This document shows, one piece after another, positions 17,603 to 26,453 of a stretch of 64,000 bases of DNA. Position 1 is the first letter of the stretch; the number at the start of each line of letters is the position of its first letter. The notes below the pieces were generated by a model. That model had not been told where the DNA came from. It saw nothing but the letters and a program-made list of their open reading frames with translations, and made no database searches. Position numbers and translations under genes: made by a program. Where the stretch lies: NCBI RefSeq assembly GCF_003991905.1, contig NZ_RSCL01000005.1:405478-469477 (forward strand), read 5' to 3'. The DNA comes from Dulcicalothrix desertica PCC 7102. Lineage in GTDB: Bacteria > Cyanobacteriota > Cyanobacteriia > Cyanobacteriales > Nostocaceae.

Positions 17603-18227
17603 ATGGAAAACATAAATATCGGTAGTCCTTCCCAAGAAGCGCGTGTCTCAATATTAGAACAAATACCTTTACCTAACTCTAGCTTTACCTCTTCTATTCC
17701 TGTTGCCAATATTATTTCCGTAACATTACGTATCAACAATGTAGAACAGAAATTGCAACTAGACCCGCGTGTAACTTTACTTGATGCGCTGTGCGCCAGC
17801 GCACAGTTGCGAAATATGGCGACTGCGCGTGCATAAGCGTTTAGGTCGAGTACAGGTAAGTCGTGTAGTAAGTGCCATTGATGCAGGAAGAATTCTCAAC
17901 CATAAAACCGCGCGTAGTCAAATTATGGGTGGTGTCATTATGGGTATGGGTATGGCATTAATGGAAGAAACTGTTGTTGATGAGCAAACAGGGCGCCTTG
18001 TAGTACGTAATTTAGCAGATTACCATGTGCCAGTACATGCCGATATGGGCAATATAGAGGTGTTATTTACTGATATACCTGACCCTCACATTAGCCTTTT
18101 AGGCGCGCGGGGTGTAGGTGAAATTGGTATTACAGGAGTTGCCGCAGCGATTGCTAATGCTATTTACCACGCCACAGGTAAACGGATTCGCTCGTTACCA
18201 ATTACACCCGATACACTCGTAGGATAG
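17603..18227 (+). pseudogene. yagT::yagR deletion remnant (xanthine dehydrogenase-type)
   Basis: Two broken ends of molybdenum hydroxylase genes are joined here. From the ATG at 17603 the frame runs into ISVTLRINNVEQKLQLDPRV-TLLDAL, the N-terminus of a 2Fe-2S subunit (YagT/CoxS type) just before its first cysteines. After about 17790 the sequence continues, in another frame, as the C-terminus of the molybdopterin subunit (RVVSAIDAGRILN, QIMGGVIMGMGMALMEE, LLGARGVGEIGITG). The [2Fe-2S] part, the FAD subunit and most of the large subunit are gone, about 3 kb or more if the ancestral order was yagTSR. An 18-bp palindrome (17789-17806) sits at the junction. Confidence 0.8.
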
Positions 18228-18317
18228 GATGGAAAGCCTGTCCTAAATTCACACGGACAGGCCAGACACCTATTTTAACGGGTATTAGAATTAGATTACA
18301 AATAAGGTAACTATAAT

Positions 18318-19484
18318 ATGAACGAGTTACAAGCAATTTTAGAAGCATTTGATGAAAGTCAAAAAAGTGGCGAAACTGCTTTTTTAGCGACTGTCGTTAA
18401 AACTCAAGGTTCAACCTACCGTAGAGCAGGCGCCAAAATGTTGATCACTTCTACAGGTAAAATGGTAGGAACAATTAGCGGTGGTTGTTTAGAAAATGAT
18501 GTGTTTGAGCATACTCGACAATCAATGTCAAATTCAAAAGCTATTGTTGTTACCTACGATAACACGGCGCCAGAAGATATTATTTGGGGTTTTGGTTTAG
18601 GTTGTAATGGTGTAGTGCAAGTTCTCATTGAATCTTTAGATACAAATAATACAATAAATGGATTATCCTTTATCAAAGAGTGCTTAAATAATAACCATTT
18701 TGGTATTATCGCTACTGTTTTTCATATTGAAGGTGAGGTAAATATTAAAACTGGCGCCCGTTTGTTTGTTTATGACAATGGTAGTACTAACACTGATATT
18801 CAAGATATAAATCTAACTAAATCTTTAATTACTGACGCTCAAACTTCTCTTATCAATCAAAAATGTAAAGTTAACAAATATCAGTTAGGTGAGGGTTCTG
18901 TAGAAGTTTTCATCGAAGTTATTCAACCTCCTACTCACTTAGTAATTTTTGGTGCAGGTCGTGACGCTGTACCCGTAGCAGAATATGCAAAAACACTTGG
19001 CTGGCATGTTACAATTGTTGACTGCCGTGCAAGTAATGCGACTTATGAACGCTTCCCAATGGCTGACGAAATAATTCTCGCACGTCGAGAAACTATCCAT
19101 CAAGTATGTATAACTGAACGTACAGCTACTGTTGTCATGACGCATAATTATCTTGACGACATTGAAATAGTTAAGATGTTGCTTTTATCTTCTAATCGCT
19201 ATATAGGAGTTTTGGGTTCAAGGCAACGTATTGAACGGTTATTGACTGACTTACGCTCAGTAGAAGCAATCTATACAAATGATATGTTAGAAAAACTACA
19301 CGCTCCAATTGGTATTGATATTGGGGCAGAAACTCCAGAACAAATAGCAATGGCAATTATTGCTGAAGTTCAAGCAGTACTCTCTAACCGCAATGCTGGT
19401 TTTTTGAAAAACCGTACTTCGCCAATTCATTCCTTGCCTATTGAAGCATCAATAGCAGCGCAAAACTTGGTACTGCTGTCATAA
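18318..19484 (+). CDS. XdhC/CoxI-family molybdenum-cofactor maturation protein
   Basis: A 388-residue XdhC/CoxI-type protein, which sulfurates and inserts the molybdenum cofactor into xanthine dehydrogenase-like enzymes. The N-terminal XdhC/CoxI domain shows ATVVKTQGSTYRRAGAKM and GTISGGCLENDV. The C-terminal Rossmann domain shows HLVIFGAGRDAVPVAEYAKT, VLGSRQR and the conserved end APIGIDIGAETPEQIAMAI. Length is normal. Its usual client genes just upstream survive only as a deletion scar, so it is an orphan unless another molybdenum hydroxylase exists elsewhere in the genome. Confidence 0.92.
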   Translation: MNELQAILEAFDESQKSGETAFLATVVKTQGSTYRRAGAKMLITSTGKMVGTISGGCLENDVFEHTRQSMSNSKAIVVTYDNTAPEDIIWGFGLGCNGVVQVLIESLDTNNTINGLSFIKECLNNNHFGIIATVFHIEGEVNIKTGARLFVYDNGSTNTDIQDINLTKSLITDAQTSLINQKCKVNKYQLGEGSVEVFIEVIQPPTHLVIFGAGRDAVPVAEYAKTLGWHVTIVDCRASNATYERFPMADEIILARRETIHQVCITERTATVVMTHNYLDDIEIVKMLLLSSNRYIGVLGSRQRIERLLTDLRSVEAIYTNDMLEKLHAPIGIDIGAETPEQIAMAIIAEVQAVLSNRNAGFLKNRTSPIHSLPIEASIAAQNLVLLS

Positions 19485-19882
19485 TCATTAATAAAATTAT
19501 AAATTTTCAATCTGACCTACGATAGATATTTACTGAAGTATATAAACTAGCTTTGTCTAACTAAAGATAGATGATGTAATATCCTTGACATTAAAATTTA
19601 ATAATTGAGGTAAACTAAATTTGAGAATTGGATAAAAAATCAACTAATTTCTCAATTTTTGACGATTTTTAATGTATAGTTATGATGATTACGCTCAGTA
19701 CTTACTACCATATTGGTATTTACCTAGCATGATTGCATCGAAGGCTGATTATAGCTTTGCACATTCAATTTTTTGCCGCGAACGTTGAATTTGCTTTGCC
19801 CCATTACGTGTTAATACTCAAGAATAGCGTTGAAATAACTTAACTTTTGTAGAGGTCTAATGTATATTAAACTTAACTTTAT
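19485..19882. other. Intergenic, AT-rich with one hairpin
   Basis: No gene seen. An inverted repeat around 19621-19662 (TTTGAGAATT / AATTTCTCAA) could terminate xdhC transcription. The 3' half presumably holds the promoter of the beta-propeller gene; no clear operator is visible. Confidence 0.5.
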
Positions 19883-21220
19883 ATGACACACAAATCCAGA
19901 AAACTCTGCACCAATTTTCTAACTCCTCTGATTGGAAGTATGGCGCTATCAGTCGTAGGGCTTACTACCTCTGGGCAAACGCGCTCCTCTAACGAGGAAT
20001 ACAAATTTGGCAGCATCGACTTTGCAGGACGCTATATAGCTGCGCTTTCTGATGGTGATTATACCAGCACCGACATTAATGGAAAGCTCCCAAGAACTTC
20101 AGAACGTGCCACAGATAAACTATCTATAATTCCCCTACCTTTAGATGGTTTAAAAAAGCCTGCGGCGCAAATTAATGTTTCTAACACAGCGAAAACTTCT
20201 ACTTCCCCTCTTGCTACCTCCCCAGATGGAAAAACTGTATTTATTGTTGAGACACTTGGGCAGGCAAAAGGCGCCTTAAATGTGAAGCAGATACCGTCAG
20301 TAAATAAGCTGACAGCAATAGACTTATCTGACTTAGGTCTTCCCAAAGTTACTGATACAATCCAATTAGGTCAAAATCCCAAATCAGTCAGTGTAAATCC
20401 GAATGGTGATTTACTAGCAATTCCGACCCAAATCGGTCAAAAAATTACTTTCGTTCCCGTACAAAATAATCAATTTGGCGTACCAAAATCATGGACAATT
20501 GGTATTCAAGCAGACTGTAAAGCAGGCTCGGAAATTACACATATAGAATGGCATCCGAACGGTCGTTATATTGCCGCAGTTATGCAAGCTCGCAACCAAG
20601 TAGTTTTCTACAAAGTGCAACGGAATCATGCAGATATCAAGCTGGTTGCATGGGGCAAACCAGTGGAAGTTGGAAGCAAACCATTTTCAGGTAAATTCAC
20701 ACCAAATGGTCGCTTTTTCATCACCAATAATGCTCAGGTGTTAAGCACTCAAAAACAACCGAAGGGAACACTATCTGTTATACAGCTTGCTAAGGAGAAA
20801 AATATTTCATCTAATGCCAAACACCAAATTGTGTCTACGGCAGTAGCAGATTCCCCAAAAGGTATGGCTATAAGTGCTGATAGTGATTTGGTAGCTACAG
20901 TGAATAAGCTTGTTAGTTCGTATCCTGAAAATACCAAGGGTTTTAGTCAAAATTTTTCTATATCCTTATTTAAGCTTGACTCTCAAACAGGTCACTTGAG
21001 CAAAGTTGCTGAACAGAGCGCGCAGGGAATATTGTCCAAAGGAATTGAGTTTGATGCAGCTGGAGACCATTTGGCTATAGCGGTATCTGACTACTTTAAA
21101 CCGAAAAAAACCGGCGCAATAGAAATTTGGCGTGTAGCACGTTCACCTAAGTTTGGACTCGAACGAACTAACCAGATTATTGATGTTGGTAAAGGAACAC
21201 ATGCTGTTGTGGTATGGTAA
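19883..21220 (+). CDS. Secreted beta-propeller protein (lactonase/YVTN-like)
   Basis: A 445-residue protein with an N-terminal export signal (basic start, hydrophobic LIGSMALSVVGLTTSG). The rest shows repeating blade motifs: LATSPDGKTVFIVE, VSVNPNGDLLAIPT, IEWHPNGRYIAAVM, GKFTPNGRFFITNN, MAISADSDLVATVN, IEFDAAGDHLAIAV. This is typical of seven-bladed propellers such as 6-phosphogluconolactonase-like or YVTN proteins. No catalytic residues can be assigned and the neighbours do not hint at a pathway. It probably acts in the periplasm. Confidence 0.75.
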   Translation: MTHKSRKLCTNFLTPLIGSMALSVVGLTTSGQTRSSNEEYKFGSIDFAGRYIAALSDGDYTSTDINGKLPRTSERATDKLSIIPLPLDGLKKPAAQINVSNTAKTSTSPLATSPDGKTVFIVETLGQAKGALNVKQIPSVNKLTAIDLSDLGLPKVTDTIQLGQNPKSVSVNPNGDLLAIPTQIGQKITFVPVQNNQFGVPKSWTIGIQADCKAGSEITHIEWHPNGRYIAAVMQARNQVVFYKVQRNHADIKLVAWGKPVEVGSKPFSGKFTPNGRFFITNNAQVLSTQKQPKGTLSVIQLAKEKNISSNAKHQIVSTAVADSPKGMAISADSDLVATVNKLVSSYPENTKGFSQNFSISLFKLDSQTGHLSKVAEQSAQGILSKGIEFDAAGDHLAIAVSDYFKPKKTGAIEIWRVARSPKFGLERTNQIIDVGKGTHAVVVW

Positions 21221-21315
21221 GACGTAGTTTAAGCTGAAATCAAAACCTTCGGTTTACGCATCTCTACGTAGACAATTTTTGAAAATTACTGAACGGATTT
21301 TTGTATAAGTTGTAA

Positions 21316-22101
21316 TTATTTATAAACTACTTCATTTACTCGTGGTTTACCAAATCGTTCCCAAGCGCTGCCTCCTCGGAGAAATAGTTCCATCCAACGA
21401 ACTCGTTCTTTACCATCAGCACTTACCCAACCAGCGCTACCAGGAGCAAAAGCCAAAGTGCCTTCGGGAACTTGGAAGCTACCATCTGAATAAATAGCGT
21501 CACTCACTACACCACCAATGCGAATAACACATTTAGTTTGCGGCTCTAAGTTAACTGAATAGTCTGGGATAGTAGTTTTAATATTTCCGTAACCATCAAT
21601 CCAAGCAATACGGTCGTTTGGAGGGTCAGGAATTTCTTCTATACTCAATTCTTCCCCTAATAAACTAAAGTCACCAGAAGCTAATTCTGTTGCAGCGCTT
21701 GGAAACACATCGCGCGAGCGAAATTGAGAACCAGAGCGTGAAACGTTGACTCTTCTCAATTCTTTAGCGTGGTGCTTGATAAATGACAATGTATACCCAG
21801 CAAATACACCTACCACCTTCGTGTCATTTGGTAATAATGCATAAGTCAAACCCTCACCTTCATTATCTCGTCGAGCTTGAGGGTCATCCTTACGGGGGGC
21901 ACAATTATGATAGATCAATCGTTCTTTAGGGCCTGGATTTAAGCCTAATTGAGCAACCCAGAAACCCGTAGCGAGTGTACTGAATGCTGGCACTGAGAGC
22001 AGATGAACTTGGGCTTGAGGTAACGTCATCAATAAGCGTTGTGTTACCTCAGTAAAAGCTGGGTCGCCAGTACCATAGTCAGCAATAAGAGAGATTAACA
22101 T
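21316..22101 (-). CDS. SAM hydroxide adenosyltransferase-family protein (DUF62)
   Basis: A 261-residue member of the SAM-dependent fluorinase/chlorinase-like family, most members of which hydrolyse S-adenosylmethionine to adenosine and methionine. The N-terminal LISLIADYGTGDPAF contains the family aspartate, and DGYGNIKTT plus the C-terminal beta-barrel segment (ECVIRIGG-like, GTLAFAPGSAGW) match the two-domain fold. Halogenase activity is not expected for this general type. A small membrane-protein gene lies 23 bp upstream on the same strand, so the two may be co-transcribed. Confidence 0.85.
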   Translation of the reverse strand: MLISLIADYGTGDPAFTEVTQRLLMTLPQAQVHLLSVPAFSTLATGFWVAQLGLNPGPKERLIYHNCAPRKDDPQARRDNEGEGLTYALLPNDTKVVGVFAGYTLSFIKHHAKELRRVNVSRSGSQFRSRDVFPSAATELASGDFSLLGEELSIEEIPDPPNDRIAWIDGYGNIKTTIPDYSVNLEPQTKCVIRIGGVVSDAIYSDGSFQVPEGTLAFAPGSAGWVSADGKERVRWMELFLRGGSAWERFGKPRVNEVVYK

Positions 22102-22124
22102 AGATATTCTGTTTTACTGTGCTT

Positions 22125-22418
22125 TTAATATGCTAGTGCGTAAATTCTTGAAGCAGTAACTCCAACCAACACGATAAGACCTAACGTTCTGCGAAAATAA
22201 TTAACTCCTTGAAATAATTCCAACCATGCCCAGGTAAATATGATGCCAAAAGCTACTACATCTAAACCTACGTTTATTTGGCCGCTTGTAACAATTAATT
22301 TCAGTAAACTAACAACACCCCAAATAATTATAGGTAAATTAGGTGGTTGAGCTATAACAATATTACCATTGCTATCACGGAAGAATTTATCAAACAATGT
22401 ACTTTCTGTATTTTGCAT
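22125..22418 (-). CDS. Small membrane hypothetical protein
   Basis: A 97-residue protein with about three hydrophobic segments: PIIIWGVVSLLKLIV, VGLDVVAFGIIFTWAWLELF and GLIVLVGVTASRIYALAY. The N-terminal 25 residues are polar and probably cytoplasmic. No family name is recognised; proteins of this size and plan occur in many cyanobacteria. It lies 23 bp upstream of the DUF62 gene in the same direction, which suggests a two-gene unit. Confidence 0.65.
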   Translation of the reverse strand: MQNTESTLFDKFFRDSNGNIVIAQPPNLPIIIWGVVSLLKLIVTSGQINVGLDVVAFGIIFTWAWLELFQGVNYFRRTLGLIVLVGVTASRIYALAY

Positions 22419-22596
22419 AATCTAAGTTTACTTGTATCACAATTTTCTAGAATACATTTACATTATTTTTTATTTGCAATAGTTAAACTTCATGCCGTAG
22501 GTATATATCAGCCAAACTAAAGAAAGAATATAATTTTTATTGTAGTAATTCCTGAGACTACAACTATTTTACACCTCGAAGCAAATATTCAGAAGC

Positions 22597-22893
22597 GCGT
22601 TTGTTTTGATTTCTAATTTTAAGTGCGCGCGCGGCAAGGCACCATCCAGTAGGTAAAGTACGTATTGATTGGTGGTGCATTGAGACAACTTCTACACTAG
22701 TTGCTTCCAGAATCGATAAAATTTAGTCTTATACCATTTTTATATGAAGATGCGCTTTATTACTCTTACTCCCCCCTTATTAAGGGGGGCTGGGGGGGAT
22801 TTAATTATTTGCAGCTTCACATTAAATTGGTATTAGCAAGCTCCTTTCAGCTATAGCGAACAAAAATGACAACAATGTGTCAAACTTGCATAA
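22597..22893 (-). pseudogene. Fossil fragment of a C26 amidotransferase gene
   Basis: Closely matches three parts of the intact gene at 31379-32134 and its upstream DNA. These are the 3' end (TGTTTTGATTTCTAATTTT), an internal block from about 22626 to 22712 matching 31567-31652 with few changes, and the upstream region with the palindromic TGACAACAATGTGTCA (22867-22882; TGACAACAATATGTCA at 32180). The parts between are deleted and a 103-bp element has inserted. It cannot encode a protein. The strand is that of the intact gene. Confidence 0.8.
22731..22833. mobile_element. 103-bp MITE, copy 1
   Basis: Starts ATACCATTTTTATATGAAG and ends CACATTAAATTGGTAT, with short terminal inverted repeats ATACCA/TGGTAT and a C-rich palindromic core. 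By eye it is identical along all 103 bases, in opposite orientation, to 61680-61782. Both copies have CTT before and TA after. Perfect identity 39 kb apart implies recent mobility or gene conversion. Confidence 0.85.
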
Positions 22894-23102
22894 ACCATTT
22901 AAAGACTAAAAAAACTTAATGCAATATATTATGATTTGTAAATAATAGTATGTGTGCATATATCTAGCAATCCCTTTACACAGCAACCTTTTTAAGAGAT
23001 TTTAAGGTACATAAACAAAAAATAATCTCAAAAATAGTTGAAACTCATATTCATTACGACTATGATTAAGAAGATCAGCTATTCATTTTGAACCGAGTAC
23101 AA

Positions 23103-23849
23103 ATGAACAGATTACAAGGAAAATACGTATTAATTACGGGTGCTTCACAGGGATTAGGTTTTGAGCTAGCGATTGCATTCGCGCGTGCTGGAGCAGCAGG
23201 AATTGCGATTGTCGCACGTAACAAAGCATTACTGGACGTTGCGCGCGTCAGAATTCAAGAAGTGGCGCCGATTCGTGTACTAGCAATTGCCGCTGATGTG
23301 AGCCAAGCGCAAGATATTGAGCGGGTTGTGGCTACTACGTTAAATGAATTTGGCGGACGTATAGATATATTAGTGAACAATGCTTCTACTATTGGCCCAT
23401 CCCCGATGCCATTTTTGCTTGATTATCCATTGGAAGATTTCCGCAACGTGTTGAATACAAACCTGATTGCACCGTTTTTGTTAATTAAGAAAGTGTTACC
23501 AGCCATGATTGAAAACGGTGGCTCGATTATAAATGTCACAAGTGATGCAGGTATTACTGGGTATCCTGGTTGGGGCGCATATGGTATTTCTAAATTTGGG
23601 TTAGAAGGACTTTCACAAACCTGGGCAGCAGAGCTAGAAGAAAGTAATGTTCGTGTTAATTGGGTAGACCCAGGCAATATGAATACTGCAATGCATCGTG
23701 CAGCAGAACCTTTGGAAGACCCAACACAATGGGCTAATCCTGAAGATGTGACAGAAATTTTTGTATATCTAGCATCGGATGAATCTAAGGATGTAAACGG
23801 GCAGCGCTTTCATGCACAAGTTGAAGAAGAATTATCACAAGCTGCCTAA
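23103..23849 (+). CDS. Short-chain dehydrogenase/reductase (SDR)
   Basis: A 248-residue NAD(P)-dependent oxidoreductase of the classical SDR fold. It shows the cofactor motif TGASQGLG, NNAS, the catalytic Ser of INVTSDAG and the YxxxK of YGISKFG. I chose the ATG at 23103 (MNRLQGKYVLITG) over a TTG at 23088, because SDRs normally start 6-8 residues before the first strand. It is followed after 30 bp by a QueA-like gene in the same direction. The substrate is unknown. Confidence 0.88.
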   Translation: MNRLQGKYVLITGASQGLGFELAIAFARAGAAGIAIVARNKALLDVARVRIQEVAPIRVLAIAADVSQAQDIERVVATTLNEFGGRIDILVNNASTIGPSPMPFLLDYPLEDFRNVLNTNLIAPFLLIKKVLPAMIENGGSIINVTSDAGITGYPGWGAYGISKFGLEGLSQTWAAELEESNVRVNWVDPGNMNTAMHRAAEPLEDPTQWANPEDVTEIFVYLASDESKDVNGQRFHAQVEEELSQAA

Positions 23850-23879
23850 TCAAAAACCTTTGTTGTTTGAGAATTAATT

Positions 23880-24929
23880 ATGAAAGCGCCTTTTTCTTTT
23901 ACACTTCCAAATGAACTAGCTGCTTCATTACCACCAGAACGGCGAGGTATTGCTCGTGACCATGTGCGACTAATGGTTATTAACAGAGACAATTACGAAG
24001 TTGAACATTCAAAATTTAATCATTTGGGCGCCTTTTTACGTCCTAACGATTTGTTGGTGTTTAATTCCAGCCGCACGTTACCTGCTGCTATTGATGGGTA
24101 TGAAGTAACACACGGACAATTAGTACAAGTTCGTTTAGCGCAACATTTACCAGATGATAACTGGCTTGCACTCTTGCTTTGTCAACCGGGTGAAAACTTT
24201 GCTTGCCCCTTACAAAGTGGAATGCAAATTAAATTTAGTCCAGAATTAAGCGCAGTTGTCTTGGAGCGCGACAATAATATTCCACGACTTTGGAAACTGC
24301 GGTTTTCTGTAGGAGGAACACAGTTAATTGACAAAATTTATAAATTGGGACAACCAATCAGGTATGAGTATGTGTCGGCGCCTTGGGATTTAGATTATTA
24401 TCAAACTGTTTACGCTACTGAACCTGGTTCGGCAGAAATGCCTTCTGCTGGACGCGCGTTCACATGGGAATTAATGTTTAGCCTCAAACGTCAACTCATC
24501 CAAACAGCTTATATTACATTGCATACTGGATTATCTTCTTACATGGATGATGAGCTTGACGCAAAACATCCTGCTTCTGAAGAAGAGTATTTGATTAGTG
24601 AGAGTACAGCAAACAAGATTAACCAAACGCGCGCTGTTGGAGGACGAATTATTGCTGTAGGAACTACTGTAGTACGTGCTTTAGAATCAGTAGTTGATTT
24701 GAGTAGTAAGGTACATGCAGGACACGGTTATACGCGACTTCATGTAACTAGCGAACATAAGCTAAAAGCAGTAGATGGTTTATTAACTGGACTACATGAA
24801 CCGGAAGCAAGCCATCTTGATTTACTTACTGGCTTTTTGCCGAAACAAGTAATTCGGTCAGCTTATGAACAAGCAGTGAAAGAACGTTACCTGTGGCATG
24901 AGTTTGGTGATTTGAATTTGATTATTTAG
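23880..24929 (+). CDS. QueA-like SAM:tRNA ribosyltransferase-isomerase family protein
   Basis: A 349-residue protein related to QueA, which transfers the ribosyl part of SAM to preQ1 in tRNA to make epoxyqueuosine. Family motifs visible are FTLPNELAASLPPERR, LRPNDLLVFNSSRTLPAAI, YATEPGSAEMPSAGRAFT and ITLHTGLSSY, ending with VGTTVVRALES and LLTGLHEPEASHL. The N-terminus (SLPPERRGIARDHVRL) differs from standard QueA (IAQYP..PRDxSRL), so this may be a paralogue rather than the housekeeping enzyme. It is probably co-transcribed with the SDR gene 30 bp upstream. Confidence 0.8.
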   Translation: MKAPFSFTLPNELAASLPPERRGIARDHVRLMVINRDNYEVEHSKFNHLGAFLRPNDLLVFNSSRTLPAAIDGYEVTHGQLVQVRLAQHLPDDNWLALLLCQPGENFACPLQSGMQIKFSPELSAVVLERDNNIPRLWKLRFSVGGTQLIDKIYKLGQPIRYEYVSAPWDLDYYQTVYATEPGSAEMPSAGRAFTWELMFSLKRQLIQTAYITLHTGLSSYMDDELDAKHPASEEEYLISESTANKINQTRAVGGRIIAVGTTVVRALESVVDLSSKVHAGHGYTRLHVTSEHKLKAVDGLLTGLHEPEASHLDLLTGFLPKQVIRSAYEQAVKERYLWHEFGDLNLII

Positions 24930-24938
24930 AACATAGGT

Positions 24939-24966
24939 GTAGAGACGTTACATGTAACGTCTCTAC
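24939..24966. repeat. Perfect 28-bp GTAGAGAC palindrome
   Basis: A perfect palindrome with arms GTAGAGACGTTACA and its mirror. The identical sequence occurs at 59526-59553. It lies 10 bp after the QueA-like stop codon and would form a strong hairpin. Confidence 0.85.
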
Positions 24967-24975
24967 CGGAGCTGT

Positions 24976-25072
24976 ATTGTGGAATGGGCATCCTTGCCCG
25001 TTCCAACTGTAGGACGGGCAAGGATGCGAATGCCACAAGAAATGAGTGGATATTTTTTTATTTGGAAGTCCC
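24976..25072. mobile_element. Partial GGGACTTCC MITE-like element
   Basis: Contains both inner arms (GGGCATCCTTGCCCG and CGGGCAAGGATGC) and the right terminus TTTGGAAGTCCC followed by TAA, but lacks the left terminus. The stop codon of the convergent PNPOx gene (TAG on the minus strand) overlaps the terminus. Confidence 0.7.
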
Positions 25073-25995
25073 TAAGATGGGTTGTAGGGTGAGTAATCAA
25101 GCAATTCCCACTCAAACAACTGTGGTAAACTTGTTTCTATCCACTTTTCGACTTTTAAATTCCAGTAACGTTGAGTACCACCCGTTTCATGCGTTGAGTC
25201 GTCTAACTCCCATAAAATTTCTGGGCGCCCGATTAATTGCAAACTTCGACCGCGCTCAAAATCCAAAAAAACTAAACCTGCACGAGGGTTTTCAACAAAA
25301 TTGCCCAAAGTGTTAAACATACCATTGCCTGTATAATCAGGAATTCTAAGAGTGCTATCATCTAAAACTCGAATAAAACCAGGATTACCACCTCGGTGCG
25401 ATGCATCAACACCACGACTTGGATGCGCGCTGGCAACAAAAAACATGTCAGCAGTAGCAATAAATGCTCGTTGAATAGGTTCTAACGTTCGTCCAGTTCG
25501 TGGTTCTTCTAAGCTATTAACAGTTCCTTGGTTGCGAGTCATGTGGCGCCGCGTTATATACTTTGGGCAATTTGGATATGATTCAGCGACATCCACATAT
25601 AATCTTTCTTTTGATGGGCAAGTCGCTTTACCATTAATGCGAAGACGGCGCCGAGTTGCAAGTTCAATTACCAACATCCCAATTTGAGAATTACGGTCAA
25701 TATTTGCCCAAAAAAGGTCTTGCCAATTAGGGGCAGCAATGGTTAAATCAAACTCAACACTACGTTGATTTACTGCGGTCATAAAGCTTGGAGAACCAAA
25801 CATTACTGAAGCCCAAACATTTTGCTGCTCATCCACACTGCCTAACACCACCATTGGTTGTTGTTGAATAAACTTCAAGGCGCCTTCCATAATTGTGTCA
25901 GCAATTATACGTCCATTGCGCTCGGCAGTTTCTGACTCACCAAAGCGCTGTTGCACCAGTCGTTCACCATCATGGAAAGGATTAGCAATTAACAT
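25072..25995 (-). CDS. Pyridoxamine 5'-phosphate oxidase-family flavoprotein
   Basis: A 307-residue PNPOx-like protein with two split-barrel-like parts. Visible features are MVVLGSVDEQQNVWASVMFGSP in the first, the strand-rich LVIELATRRRLRINGKAT, and a second half with FFVASAHPSRGVDASHRGGNPGFI and NGMFNTLGNFVENPRAGLVFLDFERGR. Such proteins bind FMN and often reduce small molecules. It is preceded by GGAGGCAAT and lies 51 bp after the DsrE gene, so the two form an operon facing a TetR gene. This suggests a TetR-controlled detoxification or redox response. Confidence 0.85.
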   Translation of the reverse strand: MLIANPFHDGERLVQQRFGESETAERNGRIIADTIMEGALKFIQQQPMVVLGSVDEQQNVWASVMFGSPSFMTAVNQRSVEFDLTIAAPNWQDLFWANIDRNSQIGMLVIELATRRRLRINGKATCPSKERLYVDVAESYPNCPKYITRRHMTRNQGTVNSLEEPRTGRTLEPIQRAFIATADMFFVASAHPSRGVDASHRGGNPGFIRVLDDSTLRIPDYTGNGMFNTLGNFVENPRAGLVFLDFERGRSLQLIGRPEILWELDDSTHETGGTQRYWNLKVEKWIETSLPQLFEWELLDYSPYNPS

Positions 25996-26046
25996 TGATA
26001 TTGCCTCCGTTGGATTTTCCTGCGGACATGAATAGATTTTGGATTG

Positions 26047-26421
26047 CTAAAACGTAAGAACCTGATAACCCTCTGCAATCAAATTTCGCAGACTCGGCAA
26101 CCCCGTTGTACCTGGTACAGCATTATCTTTAATCAGGTCAAAACCCGATTTCACAACATCTTCGGTGGCGCCGAAAACATCCGCACAACCACAGGATACA
26201 CCTGCAACGTTGTCTTTTATTGCCTCAAATAAATCATGCGCTGGATGCTCAAGTTTACTTACCTCTCCAATCCAACGAGTACCCGCACCTTGGAATAACA
26301 GGGTAACATCGTCGCCATTTTGCTTAAAATCGTAGGCAGAAGCAAATGCATTAAACAAGCGTCCAAGCGCTTCTTCTGTACCTGCTTTTGGGTCTGAAAG
26401 AATCACAATCGCAACCTTCAC
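26047..26421 (-). CDS. DsrE-family protein
   Basis: A 124-residue protein of the DsrE/DsrF fold (KVAIVILSDPKAGTEEALGRLFNAFASAYDF, VTLLFQGAGTRWI, VAGVSCGCADVFG). DsrE relatives handle sulfur transfer; the cysteine pair C-G-C is a candidate reactive site, by inference. I chose the GTG at 26421 because AAGGAG lies 8 bases before it; the in-frame ATG at 26442 would place the ribosome site inside the gene. First gene of the operon with the PNPOx-like protein, divergent from a TetR regulator. Confidence 0.78.
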   Translation of the reverse strand: MKVAIVILSDPKAGTEEALGRLFNAFASAYDFKQNGDDVTLLFQGAGTRWIGEVSKLEHPAHDLFEAIKDNVAGVSCGCADVFGATEDVVKSGFDLIKDNAVPGTTGLPSLRNLIAEGYQVLTF

Positions 26422-26453
26422 TTCAAATTCTCCTTGTTTCAATCAACTAAACA

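Larger units (their letters stand above)
22419..23102. other. Intergenic region holding a fossil gene and a MITE
   Basis: No intact gene. It contains a decayed copy of the C26 amidotransferase gene (22597-22893) interrupted by a 103-bp mobile element (22731-22833), both listed separately. 22894-23102 is AT-rich and presumably carries the promoter of the SDR gene. Confidence 0.7.

Noticed and set aside
22620..22640. GCGCGCGCGG run as a Z-DNA or CpG-type signal
   Set aside because: It is simply part of the fossil amidotransferase gene; the live copy has the same run at 31566-31575.
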